Source: Zea mays
Lineage: Eukaryota; Streptophyta; Magnoliopsida; Poales; Poaceae
Direction: 5' to 3'
DNA: 64,000 nt
NCBI RefSeq assembly: GCF_902167145.1
Contig: NC_050105.1
Span: 140,415,988 to 140,479,987, forward strand
Both the position numbers and the translations under genes were made by a program. The notes below the pieces were generated by a model. The model was not told the origin of the DNA. It saw only the letters and a list, made by a program, of their open reading frames with translations, and did not search any database. This document shows, piece after piece, positions 10,884 to 23,300 of this stretch; the stretch's first letter is position 1; each line of letters begins with the position of its first letter.

Positions 10884-13800
10884 TGTCACACCCGGTTTTA
10901 AAAGGCAAACCGAATGCGAACCATGTACGTGCCAGGATCAGTTATTCACGTACACAGCAGTTACATAACATGGACATCATCACACAGTGCTCAAAATAGT
11001 ATTAAAAGGGAATAATAGGTGATTACATCATACGTCTGAGACGTCCATATAGTTCTTACAGTAAATCAAAGTGCGGAAAAGAATCGTAGATAACTGCGGC
11101 CTTCACAGGCAGCCGACTGGGGGTTGCCGCTAACCCACACCTAGAACTCGTCGTAGTCTTGGAACTCCTGGAAGTCTCCTTCCACAGCTTCATCTTCGCC
11201 TGAGCAGTGGTTGCAATGCTGACAACCTGGGGATGGGGGGGGTTTGGTGTGTAGAGCAAGGGTGAGTACACATCAACATACTCAGCAAGTATCCTGTTTG
11301 GCTGTAGTGGACTAGCTGTATGTGGGGATGAGTCAAGCAGTTGCTTTTAGTTGGTCAGATTATTACTTACTAGTAGAAAGCCAAGTTTTAGCATTACCCA
11401 AGTTATTAACCCGATGTACCCTTTCCAAACGGAAAGAATACCACTTACCAGCACCATAGTCATAACCAGAACCATCGATCTCATAACCACCTGTACCACA
11501 ATGTCTCTGATCAAGTACCACTAATCACTGGAGCTCCCTTGGCCGCTCATAACCGCGAGCACAGCTGATATATCAGTTTTCAAACACTCTGCAGAGGTTG
11601 TGCACTTTACCCACAAGCCGTGATTCCCATTCTGCCCGGAGATCATGACTCTCCATTGATCACTACCAAGGTGACCCAGCAGGGCATCACTACGTAGCCT
11701 TTAAAAAGATTCCCCGGGGCTGTAGCCACCCGTTAGGTTTCCTAAATGTACCGCACTCCTCCCCAAGGGACAAATCAACCTTGGCAGAGCGAGCCGCATA
11801 CACCGAGCCCCATTGACGGCACGACGGCTAAGTGAACTACACCCCGGATCCTCTAATTATTCAGCTAAGGGCATCCCATTCCACCCTCATGGTTGCACTG
11901 TTTTCCCGGGCGGTCATCCATAGAACAGGTCCTTACGGAGAGGCACTCGAGAAACCGCTCGAGCCCCCTTAAAGCCACAAGTACAACATCATAATAAGAG
12001 AAGGGAAAACAGCGTATCATAGATATTCTCATCATGTTCATTGATTAGAGTTGAGCAATAGCATAAAGCTAAACAGTAATAATCCAACCCAAATAGGTAA
12101 GCAAGGATAGGGATAACAAAAGCTAGTCAAACCTTAGGTATAAATATGTAAAGCGGGGGGTGAATTAAATAATGAATAGGACAGAGATAGGTCAAAGGAC
12201 ACTTGCCTCCACCAACCGACTGCTGCTCAGGGGCTTCTCCTGCGAGTTCCTCGGGCTCTTCAACCGGATCGTTCTCTATGCGATTGCAAACATACATACA
12301 TCCACATATTTAATACAAAAGAACAGTACACCATACAATAGAATGCAATAAGTAAACAGACGTTCTACGCGGGCTCGCGAGTACGGTTAAGAGAGAAAGA
12401 GGAAAAGACAGTCGAGAAACGATCACGTTACATGATTATAAATTAGCTACTCGCTTAATGGAAGGAAATTTAATGTAGACACTATGTTTAGCGTAAAGTA
12501 AAGTCATGTTTCATGTCTAATTATTATAAGCAGGTGGAGATAAACAAAAAGATGGTCGCGTGGCGAGACGCGCGACAAAGCTCTCTAAAACAAATTAAGA
12601 AGTTAACGACTCGTCGCGCGACCGAGCACGCAACGAGACACTTCGCCTTAGATACGAGGAGACGTTAAGCGTCGCGCGACGAAGCGCACGACGGCATACG
12701 TCGACTAAACTGAGTCCAAAGTGGAACGTCGCGTGAATACACACGCGGCGTTACACCTTAAACAACCTGAAACAAAAAAATGGATCGTCGCGCGACGAAG
12801 CGCACGACGCAACACAAGATAGAATCTGAATTTAGACAAACCGTCGCGCGGCGAAGCGCGCGACGCAACACGCTAATTAACGAATAATCACCGCGAGCGC
12901 GGGCGAGCGAAGATACGGTCGGGCGAGGCCGGGACGGGAACGGGCGGCCGAACGGGGGGAAGGGCGGTTGAACCGGCCAGGGGGCGGTTGAACCGGCCGG
13001 GGACGGCCGAGCCGGGGGTGGGGGCGCGCGGGCGAGCGGGGTCGCGCGAGGGGAGGCCGGGGACGGGCGCCGCCGCGCCGGGGAGGGCCGAGCGGGGGCC
13101 GAACGCCGCCGGGGAGGGAGGGGGGAGGGGCCGAGCGGGGGGCCGAGCGGGGGCCGAGCGCCGCCGGGGAGGCCGGGCGGGGCCGAGCGCCGCCGGGGAG
13201 CGGCCGAGCGGGCGGGCCGGGGCGCCACCGCGGGGAGCCGAGCGGGGGGCCGGGGCGGGCAGGGGCCGCGCCACCGCGCCGCCGGGGAGGGAGGCCGGGG
13301 ACGGGGAGCCGAGCGCCGCCGCGGGAGGGAGGCCGGGCGGGCGCCGAGCGCCGCCGCGGGGAGGGCCGAGCGGGCGGGCCGAGCGCCGCCGCGGGAGGGG
13401 CCGAGCGGGCGGGCAGGGGCGCCGCCGCGCCGGGCAGGGACGGGGTCGGGCGCGGGTAGGGGGAAGAGGGAGGGCGCGCGCGCGGGGGAGAAGAGGGGGG
13501 AGAGGGAGAGAGAGAGAGAGAAGAAGGGGAGGGGAGGGGAGCTCACCTCGGGGTCCAAAATCTGGTGATCGCCGTCTCCAAATCCTAGGGCACCACGGGG
13601 AGAGAGAGGTGGAAGAGGGAGAGGGAAGTTGTTGCGCGGGAGATCCAAATGAGAGAGAGAGAGAGAGGAGGGGGGCGCATGGGGGTTTTTGGGCGCCAGG
13701 GGTGCGCAGGCCGGGGCGGGCCGGGCCGCTTCGCGGATCGAAAACCCACGACAAGCGCGGACCACTAAACGAACTTAAAACGCGAATCAAAATCCGGAAC

Positions 13801-14020
13801 GGAACGAGACGAACACTCAACATCAGACAAAGAAATGTGCTTCGGCATGATGCAACACCCATGACACTTAGGTTTTGGTTTATACATGACGCGAACACCT
13901 GCCGCTATACTGATTTGAAATTGGGAAGAAGGAGCAAAAGGGGAAAGAGAAAAGAGAGTAACGCCCGAATTTGGTGAGAGAAAAGAAGAAAAAATTCTAC
14001 CCCAAATTCAGGGCGTTACA
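10884..14020 (-). repeat. 3' LTR of the Tekay-type element (3,137 bp)
   Basis: It matches 20,305-23,450 throughout. It contains a block of GTCGCGCGAC-type palindromes (about 12,550-12,870) and then a very GC-rich segment (about 12,890-13,480) of GCCGAGCGCCGCCG-like short repeats and (GA)n runs. Long GC-rich open frames here (for example 12,758-13,765, minus) are low-complexity and differ by indels between the LTRs, so I do not call them genes. Confidence 0.93.
12890..13480. repeat. GC-rich degenerate short-repeat segment inside the LTR
   Basis: Variations of GCCGAGCGCCGCCGCGGGG and GGGCCGAGCGGG repeat across about 600 bp, followed by GA-rich microsatellite. The partner segment at about 22,314-22,920 differs by several gains and losses of repeat units. 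This accounts for much of the 9-bp length difference between the LTRs. Confidence 0.85.
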
Positions 14021-14038
14021 AACCTATCCCCCTTAAAA
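14021..14038 (-). other. Polypurine tract of the Tekay-type element
   Basis: On the minus strand TTTTAAGGGGGATAGGTT abuts the 3' LTR start (TGTAACGCCC). This is the expected place for plus-strand priming. Confidence 0.8.
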
Positions 14039-14056
14039 GAATCTCGCCCTCGAGAT

Positions 14057-17000
14057 TCAGGGTTGGCTAGCAAAGAGCTCAGGGTATTTAGCCAACAGAT
14101 CATCTTCACGCTCCCAGGTTGCTTCTTCCTCAGAGTGATGATTCCATTTGACTTTGCACATTCTGATGGTCTTCCTTCGGGTGACTCTGTCTGCAACCTC
14201 AAGGATTTGCACTGGCTTCTCAACGTAGGTCAAGTCCTCCTGGACTTCAAGACCTTCCACTGGCAACTGCTCTTCTGGCACACGCAAGCACTTTTTCAAC
14301 TGAGACACATGAAAGACATCATGCACAGCAGACAAATTCTCTGGTAGACTGAGCTGATAGGCCACTTCTCCACGTCTTGCAAGAATCTGATACGGACCAA
14401 TGTAGCGGGGTGCTAGCTTGCCTTTCACTCCGAACCTTCTGACTCCTCTGATCGGTGACACTTTCAGATAGACAAAGTCTCCGACTTCGAAACTCAGCTC
14501 TCTTCTTCTTGTGTCTGCATAGCTTCGCTGCCTCGATTGCGCTATCTTCAGATTCTCTCGGACCATCTTGATGTTCTCTTCGGCTTCAAGCAGAATGTCT
14601 GGCCCAAACACTTGCTTCTCTCCAGGCTGATCCCATTGCAACGGAGTTCTACAACTCCTTCCATAGAGCGCCTGAAATGGTGACATCTTCAAACTGGCCT
14701 GGTAACTGTTGCTATAGGAAAACTCTGCATAAGGCAATCGCTTGTCCCATCCGGACTGATCTTGCAACGCACAGGCTCTCAACATGTCTTCAAGAATTTG
14801 ATTGGTCCTTTCGGTCTGGCCATCTGTCTGCGGATGATAAGCTGAACTGAAATTCAGATGCGTGCCCAAAGCTTCATGCAACTGCTGCCAGAAATGAGAG
14901 GTGAACTGCGTTCCTCTGTCTGACACTATCTTCTTTGGCACACCATGAAGACAAACGATCCGAGACATATACAATTCTGCCAATACGGCACTGCTATAGT
15001 TGGTCTTGACAGGTATGAAGTGGGCTGACTTGGTCAAGCGGTCCACTACTACCCAGATGGAATCGTAGCCGGCTCGAGTGCGAGGCAATCCGACTATGAA
15101 ATCCATACCGATTTCGTCCCATTTCCACTGAGGGATCTGCAACGGTTGCAACAATCCAGCAGGTCTCTGGTGTTCTGCCTTAATTCTTCGGCAACTATCG
15201 CACATAGCCACATGCTCTGCGATTTCTCTCTTCATTCCGTACCACCAGAATTTCTTCTTCAGATCCTGACACATCTTCTCACTGCCAGGGTGAATCGAAT
15301 AGGCTGTCTCATGAGCTTCTTTAAGAATCAACTCCCGAATGGACTGGACATTGGGAACACACAAGCGGTCTTTAAACCATGTCACGCCTTCTGCATCTTC
15401 TCGAAAATCTTTGCCTTTGCCATCTAGAATCAGTCGCCGAATCTCACTGATCTTTTCATCATTCTTCTGCGCTTCTTTGATTTCGCGCTCTAAGGTAGGT
15501 TCCAACTCGACTGTGACTCCTCGCGAATTGTTCAGAAATCTGAGACTCAACCTGTCAAACTCCTTGGCCAACTCATAAGGCATCGGACGAGCGACCATCA
15601 GATTGACTTGACTCTTTCTGCTCAAAGCATCTGCCACTACGTTTGCTTTGCCTGGATGGTAATGAATCTCCAACTCATAGTCTTTGATCAACTCTAACCA
15701 TCTTCGTTGCCTCATGTTCAACTCTGACTGAGTGAATATGTACTTCAGACTCTTGTGATCTGTGTAAACATCGCATTTATGTCCATACAGATAGTGCCTC
15801 CATGACTTCAGTGCGTGAACCACTACTGCCAACTCTAGATCATGGATTGGGTAATTCTTCTCATGAACCTTCAACTGTCGGGACGAGTAAGCCACAACTC
15901 TTCCCTCTTGCATCAACACACATCCCAAACCTGTGTAGCAAGCATCACAATACACCGAGAAGGGCTTGTGCACATCAGGCAAGACTAAGACAGGCGATGT
16001 AGTCAACTTCCCTTTCAGCGCTTCAAAGGCCTCTTGACATTTCTGGGTCCACTTGAACTCAACCTTGTTGCCTAGCAATGCTGTCATTGGTTTCGCAATC
16101 TTCGAAAACCCTTCAATGAATCGCCGATAATATCCGGCCATTCCAATGAAACTCTTGATTCCTCGAGCATCTGTTGGCGCTTTCCAGTTCAAAATGTCTG
16201 CCACTTTCTTCGGATCAACAGCCAATCCTTCTTTGTTGATTATATGACCCAAGAACAGGACTTCACTGATCCAGAACTCACACTTGCTCAATTTTGCATA
16301 CAACTGGTGCTCTCGCAATCTCTGCAATACCATCCTCAAATGATCTGCATGCTCTTCTTCGCTTTGAGAGTAAATCAGAATGTCATCAATGAATACCACC
16401 ACAAACTTATCAAGGTAATCCATAAATACACTGTTCATCAAGTTCATAAAGAACGCTGGCGCATTGGTCAAACCAAAAGACATCACTGTGAACTCATACA
16501 AACCATACATGGAAATGAATGCCGTCTTCGGAATGTCCGAAGGTCGGATCCTGAGCTGATGATAACCTGACCTCAGATCAATCTTGGAGAACACACTGGC
16601 TCCTCTCAACTGGTCGAACAGATCTTCTATTCTGGGCAAGGGATACTTGTTCTTGATCGTGACCTCATTCAAAGCTCGGTAATCGATGCACATCCTCTTG
16701 GTGCCATCTTTCTTTTCCACGAACAAGACAGGGGCGGCCCAAGGCGAGGTGCTTGGCCGGATGTAACCTTTCTCTGACAGCTCATCAATCTGCTTCTTAA
16801 GCTCAACCAACTCTGGTCCAGATATTCTGTAAGCTCTCTTAAAGATAGGGGCGGTTCCGGGAAGAAGCTCTATGGCAAACTCAACTTTCCGCTCTGGTGG
16901 CATACCCGGTAAGTCCTTTGGAAACACATCTGGGAACTCTGACACAACCTTGATACTCTCAATTGGGTCTGCTTCACTGCTATCAACAGCTAGCTGATAA

Positions 17001-18619
17001 CAACTTCCTTTCTTTGGCTCAGGCGGGACTAACTCGGTCACCACTTCCTCTCCTAGTGGGGACACCAACTTGATTGTCCTCTTATCACAACTGATAACTG
17101 CCTGATACTTATCTAGCCAATTCATCCCTAGGATGACATCTATTCCCTGAGTACCCATTACTATAAGGTTGGCGGGAAACGCTATCCCCCTTATTTCCAC
17201 ACTTATATTCAAACAAATGCTATCGGCTCGAATTCTACCACCGGCTGAGTCAATTTGAATGGGGGTTGACATGGTAGTAATTGGAAGATTATGTGCTTCT
17301 ACCCATGATGCAGTAATGAAAGAATGCGTTGCTCCAGTATCAAATAACACTTCTGCAATATGGGAGTCGACTGGGAACATACCTACTATCATGCCGGGGG
17401 TCTCCTGAACTGCTTCAGCCTCCAAGTGATTCAGTCTTCCATGATTATAGCGCGGCTGAGAGCGATTGCCTGCTCCAGGCTGAGGCACATTCTGCTTTGC
17501 TGGGGCATTGGGGCCTGACTGCTGCTGGGCTGCCTTCTTCGGACATTGCATCACCCAGTGGCCTTGCTCTCCACAGTGGAAACATGCTCTGTTTCCAACC
17601 TGAGCTGGTGCTGCCTGATTGTTCTGCTGGCTTGCTGGGGCAGGAAGACGAGGTGCCTGCTGATTCTGCCTCTGAAACTGACCTCCTGACTGATTGCTCT
17701 GACGGTTCTGGTACTGGTGCTGAGGATACTGCCTTTGAAACTGCTGATGCTGCTGAGGTGGACGCTGGTTCTGCCTGAACTACGGAGGTTGATTGCCTGA
17801 GAAACGAGGACGGCTGCTGCTTCCAGGCTGGGGTCCACTGATCTTGCGCTTACGATCTTCCATCTCCTTACGCTTCCTTTCTGTCATGATTGCTCTATCA
17901 ATCAGGTGCTGGAATGTCGGGAAGGTGTGATTCATCAGTTGGTACTGCAGAGGGTCAACCAAACCTCTCAGGAAACGGTACTGCCGCTTGGCGTCAGTGT
18001 TGACATCTTCAGGAGCATAGCGAGACAACTGCAGAAATCTGTCTCGGTACTCACTAACAGACGATGACCCTTGCTTGAGGGCTAGGAACTCCTCCTTCTT
18101 CACTGTCATCAGACCTGCAGGGACATGGTACTGACGAAAGCTACCTCTGAACTCTTCCCAGGTGATGGCGTCAGGGTGGGCATGGGTGGCGAGGTAAGAC
18201 TCCCACCATGACTGGGCTGCTCCTCTCAACAGACGGGGACCATACAGAACTTTCTCCCTGTCATCGCACTGAGCGGTATGCAACTCCCGCTCCACAGTGC
18301 GCAGCCAATCTTCAGCATCCATGGGGTCAGAAGAATGAGCAAACGTTGGTGGATGACCTCTCATGAATTCAGCACGCTTGTCTCTGGGCATCTGAGGCAT
18401 CTGAGGCTGAGGTGGGGCCTGCTGCTGTTGCTGCTGCTGCTGCTGAATGGCGGCCAAAGTCTGACCGATGGCTTGAACTGCCTGAGTCTGCATCAGAAAC
18501 ATCTGCTCGATGGACATCGGGGGCGGGGGCGGCAGGTGCTGCTGCTGGGGCACCTCATCCTGTTGAGCGGCTCGCTCCTGCTGAGCACGCCTTCCTCCTC
18601 TGCGCCTGTTCTCTGACAT
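14057..18619 (-). pseudogene. Tekay-type gag-pol polyprotein, one in-frame stop
   Basis: One reading frame of 1,521 codons starts with ATG at 18,619-18,617 (MSENRRRGGRRAQQERAAQQ). Domains: Q/P-rich N-terminus with a glutamine run, retrotransposon gag (RAEFMRGHPPTFAHSSDP to about residue 245), zinc knuckle [14 protein letters not shown], aspartic protease [12 protein letters not shown] (about 427), RT ([22 protein letters not shown] near 744), RNase H ([15 protein letters not shown]), integrase (MDFIVGLP near 1,172; [20 protein letters not shown]) and a chromodomain-like tail ([15 protein letters not shown]). The only defect is a TAG at 17,782-17,780 between gag and zinc knuckle. Catalytic residues look intact, so it is either newly dead or a readthrough stop. 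Confidence 0.92.
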
Positions 18620-19024
18620 CTGCAGAATGCAACCACACATCAGAACTGATCTGGCAAATCTTGCAGCATAAGGAAAGAGAATAGAATTCTTCAACAGCAC
18701 TGAACAGATGAGCGTCTTCACTGATCTCCAACACAGACCACACAGCTTCTCAGATAAAGAGGAAAGTGGAATAAAAGGTTTCCCAACTATATAACTAACT
18801 TTATTAACATAATAGGTAAACCAAAATGCAGGGGATACCCACACTCTGGTGACAATCATTACAAAGATCCAAACCAAACAAAGTTCATCATGACAAACAT
18901 AAATGCACAGGATATAGCAAACTACCCTGTCTAACTAAGACTAACTAAAATTGAGACTAACGCTAAGACTGAAGCTTCTATGTATATATATTTCGTATTA
19001 ATTACAAGATCCAACTCTAACGAT
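18620..19024 (-). other. Inter-ORF leader between ORF0 and gag
   Basis: This is 405 bp without a convincing ORF. It ends on the minus strand in TTGCATTCTGCAG directly before the gag ATG, which resembles a 3' splice site. Frame readings that cross it (a gag-frame extension upstream of 18,619) are not conserved-looking. Confidence 0.6.
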
Positions 19025-20044
19025 CTATGGTTCTAGAGTTATCTTGGTTTTGCAGTCGGGATTGCCATAAGACTGGTGTCCACGCTGAGGTGAGCGGTAC
19101 AGGTGCTGAGTCCCGACGGGAGCGGGGGAACCACCGTCCAGGTGACGACGTTCCGCGCGCTCAGCCCGCAGCAGGGCGATCTCAGCACGAGCCCTACTCA
19201 GCTCGTCTAGTGCATGGTCCAGCTCCGTGTTTAGCACGGCGGCTAGGTTGACTGTGATGCTCAACCTAGGATTGCCCTCACCGACAGGTGAGACAATCAC
19301 GCCTCCTGTGCTGCCAGATGGACGGCGGGGGTAATACTTCAGGTCAAGACCGTCAGCTGCCCCACCGAAAACCGAGCAGTGGTGCGAAAGCGCACGCCGT
19401 GCAGCATCTTGCATGGCTGCCTCAGCTGAGTCCCGCTCAGAGATAGAATAGTGCTCTGAGCAGACTTCAGCACCCTGGAGACTGTTCTCCGGGCAGCGCA
19501 CCAAGCAGGTTGCCTCCCAGCGGTCCGGGTAGACCCCGCGACTGTGCTGGTAGACCACACAGCGATACTCGACGGACCAAGTATGCCGGTCAAATGCTCG
19601 ACGTAGCAGGGTGTCGAGCGCATCGTGGAAGTGACACCCGCGAGCAGCGTCGCGAGTGATGGGTCGAGCAACCCATCCTTCCGGCTCAAGGTTAGCAGAG
19701 AAGTCGGTGTCGTGGCTCGAGCTGTCGTCGCCATCTCCGTCGTCTGGATCTCCTCCAGCAGCTACTCCAGGGGCTGGGGCGCCCTGTGGTGGTCCAGGGG
19801 GCGCCTCCAAGGGAAGCACAGGGGAGCAGCTCCTCACAGACGCTATCTCCTGCTGGAGCGAGAAAGAAGAGCCCTGCTGCTCCTGCTCCTGTCGTCGACG
19901 TTCCTGCTCCTCATGCAGGCGGTGGTGCAGTCTCTCCAAGTGGCTGGACTGTCCGGCCACGGGACGGCGAAGCGGACGCTCAGCAAGGCGGGAGGGTAAG
20001 AAGGGGATGACTGACTTACGTGCAGTGTGTCTAAGTCGAGCCAT
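19025..20044 (-). CDS. ORF0 of the Tekay-type element, unknown function
   Basis: An intact 339-aa ORF lies upstream of gag, starting MARLRHTARKSVIPFLPSRL. What can be seen: a basic N-terminus (1-30), an E/Q/R-rich segment (about 35-70), an acidic D/G/S stretch (about 98-118), a folded-looking middle (about 135-245: FHDALDTLLRRAFDRHTW, then W/C/Y-rich strands, then RDSAEAAMQDAARRALSHH) and a short coiled coil (about 280-305). Proteins beginning MARLRxTARKS recur in grass gypsy elements as I recall them, so it belongs to the element. The middle is loosely reminiscent of a double-stranded-RNA-binding fold, which is only an idea. It would be the first ORF of the genomic RNA. Confidence 0.7.
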   Translation of the reverse strand: MARLRHTARKSVIPFLPSRLAERPLRRPVAGQSSHLERLHHRLHEEQERRRQEQEQQGSSFSLQQEIASVRSCSPVLPLEAPPGPPQGAPAPGVAAGGDPDDGDGDDSSSHDTDFSANLEPEGWVARPITRDAARGCHFHDALDTLLRRAFDRHTWSVEYRCVVYQHSRGVYPDRWEATCLVRCPENSLQGAEVCSEHYSISERDSAEAAMQDAARRALSHHCSVFGGAADGLDLKYYPRRPSGSTGGVIVSPVGEGNPRLSITVNLAAVLNTELDHALDELSRARAEIALLRAERAERRHLDGGSPAPVGTQHLYRSPQRGHQSYGNPDCKTKITLEP

Positions 20045-20286
20045 CTACAAAAGACATCGCAAGCAAAAGGGTAAGAACAGAATCAATATGACCAGCAAAT
20101 AAGGAATCATAAGTAAATGAAGGATTAGAATAAAACATGATTTTCAGCAAGGTATAATATATAGTAGAACATAGGTTTGATCGGTATGACCAACTTTTGA
20201 AGGGATATCAAAGTCAAGGCAGAGACAGAGGTCTATAGTCCTTAGAACGACCATTCTACTCTAGGTTAGCGGTCCTACAGTCAGCA

Positions 20287-20300
20287 CGGCTTTGATACCA
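20287..20300 (-). other. Primer binding site of the Tekay-type element
   Basis: On the minus strand TGGTATCAAAGCC follows the 5' LTR after 4 bp. It is of initiator-Met tRNA type. Confidence 0.8.
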
Positions 20301-20304
20301 CTTA

Positions 20305-23300
20305 TGTCACACCCGGTTTTAAAAGGCAAACTGAATGCGAACCATGTACGTGCCAGGATCAGTTATTCACGTACACAGCAGTTACATAACATGGACATCA
20401 TCACACAGTGCTCAAAATAGTATTAAAAGGGAATAATAGGTGATTACATCATACGTCTGAGACGTCCATATAGTTCTTACAGTAAATCAAAGTGCGGAAA
20501 AGAAACGTAGATAACTGCGGCCTTCACAGGCAGCCGACTGGGGGTTGCCGCTAACCCACACCTAGAACTCGTCGTAGTCTTGGAACTCCTGGAAGTCTCC
20601 TTCCACAGCTTCATCTTCGCCTGAGCAGTGGTTGCAATGCTGACAACCTGGGGATGGGGGGGGGGGTTTGGTGTGTAGAGCAAGGGTGAGTACACATCAA
20701 CATACTCAGCAAGTATCCTGTTTGGCTGTAGTGGACTAGCTGTATGTGGGGATGAGTCAAGCAGTTGCTTTTAGTTGGTCAGATTATTACTTACTAGTAG
20801 AAAGCCAAGTTTTAGCATTACCCAAGTTATTAACCCGATGTACCCTTTCCAAACGGAAAGAATACCACTTACCAGCACCATAGTCATAACCAGAACCATC
20901 GATCTCATAACCACCTGTACCACAATGTCTCTGATCAAGTACCACTAACCACTGGAGCTCCCTTGGCCGCTCATAACCGCGAGCACAGCTGATATATCAG
21001 TTTTCAAACACTCTGCAGAGGTTGTGCACTTTACCCACAAGCCGTGATTCCCATTCTGCTCGGAGATCATGACTCTCCATTGATCACTACCAAGGTGACC
21101 CAGCAGGGCATCACTACGTAGCCTTTACAAAGATTCCCCGGGGCTGTAGCCACCCGTTAGGTTTCCTAAATGTACCGCACTCCTCCCCAAGGGACAAATC
21201 AACCTTGGCAGAGCGAGCCGCATACACCGAGCCCCATTGACGGCACGACGGCTAAGTGAACTACACCCCGGATCCTGTAATTATTCAGCTAAGGGCATCC
21301 CATTCCACCCTCATGGTTGCACTGTTTTCCCGGGCGGTCATCCATAGAACAGGTCCTTACGGAGAGGCACTCGAGAAACCGCTCGAGCCCCCTTAAAGCC
21401 ACAAGTACAACATCATAATAAGAGAAGGGAAAACAGCGTATCATAGATATTCTCATCATGTTCATTGATTAGAGTTGAGCAATAGCATAAAGCTAAACAG
21501 TAATAATCCAACCCAAATAGGTAAGCAAGGATAGGGATAACAAAAGCTAGTCAAACCTTAGGTATAAATATGTAAAGCGGGGGGTGAATTAAATAATGAA
21601 TAGGACAGAGATAGGTCAAAGGACACTTGCCTCCACCAACCGACTGCTGCTCAGGGGCTTCTCCTGCGAGTTCCTCGGGCTCTTCAACCGGATCGTTCTC
21701 TATGCGATTGCAAACATACATACATCCACATATTTAATACAAAAGAACAGTACACCATACAATAGAATGCAATAAGTAAACAGACGTTCTACGCGGGCTC
21801 GCGAGTACGGTTAAGAGAGAAAGAGGAAAAGACAGTCGAGAAACGATCACGTTACATGATTATAAATTAACTACTCGCTTAATGGAAGGAAATTTAATGT
21901 AGACACTATGTTTAGCGTAAAGTAAAGTCATGTTTCATGTCTAATTATTATAAGCAGGTGGAGATAAACAAAAAGATGGTCGCGTGGCGAGACGCGCGAC
22001 AAAGCTCTCTAAAACAAATTAAGAAGTTAACGACTCGTCGCGCGACCGAGCACGCAACGAGACACTTCGCCTTAGATACGAGGAGACGTTAAGCGTCGCG
22101 CGACGAAGCGCACGACGGCATACGTCGACTAAACTGAGTCCAAAGTGGAACGTCGCGTGAATACACACGCGGCGTTACACCTTAAACAACCTGAAACAAA
22201 AAAATGGATCGTCGCGCGACGAAGCGCACGACGCAACACAAGATAGAATCTGAATTTAGACAAACCGTCGCGCGGCGAAGCGCGCGACGCAACACGTTAA
22301 TTAACGAATAATCACCGCGAGCGCGGGCGAGCGAAGATACGGTCGGGCGAGGCCGGGATGGGAACGGGCGGCCGAACGGGGGGAAGGGCGGTTGAACCGG
22401 CCAGGGGGCGGTTGAACCGGCCGGGGACGGCCGAGCCGGGGGCGGGGTCGCGCGAGGGGAGGCCGGGGACGGGCGCCGCCGCGCCGGGGAGGGCCGAGCG
22501 GGGGCCGAACGCCGCCGGGGAGGGAGGGGGGAGGGGCCGAGCGGGGGCCGAGCGCCGCCGGGGAGGCCGGGCGGGGCCGAGCGCCGCCGGGGAGCGGCCG
22601 AGCGGGCGGGCCGGGGCGCCGCCGCGGGGAGCCGAGCGGGGGGCCGGGGCGGGCAGGGGCCGCGCCACCGCGCCGAGGGGGCCGAGCGGGGGCCGCGCCG
22701 CCGGGGAGGGAGGCCGGGGACGGGGAGCCGAGCGCCGCCGCGGGAGGGAGGCCGGGTGGGCGAGCCGGGGGCGGGCGCCGAGCGCCGCCGCGGGGAGGGC
22801 CGAGCGGGCGGGCCGAGCGCCGCCGTGGGAGGGGCCGAGCGGGCGGGCAGGGGCGCCGCCGCGCCGGGCAGGGACGGGGTCGGGCGCGGGTAGGGGGAAG
22901 AGGGAGGGCGCGCGGGGGGGAGAAGAGGGGGGAGAGGGAGAGAGAGAGAAGAAGGGGAGGGGAGGGGAGGGGAGCTCACCTCGGGGTCCAAAATCCGGTG
23001 ATCGCCGTCTCCAAATCCTAGGGCACCACGGGGAGAGAGAGGTGGAAGAGGGAGAGGGAAGTTGTTGCGCGGGAGATCCAAATGAGAGAGAGAGAGGAGG
23101 GGGGCGCATGGGGGGGTTTTGGGCGCCAGGGGCGCGCAGACCGGGGCGGGCCGGGCCGCTTCGCGGATCGAAAACCCACGACAAGCGCGGACCACTAAAC
23201 GAACTTAAAACGCGAATCAAAATCCGGAACGGAACGAGACGAACACTCAACATCAGACAAAGAAATGTGCTTCGACATGATGCAACACCCATGACACTTA

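Noticed and set aside
12758..13977. Open frames of 329-336 codons on both strands in the Tekay LTR (and 22,182-23,407)
   Set aside because: Low-complexity GC-rich repeats give open frames on both strands at once; they change with repeat indels between the two LTRs and show no domain.
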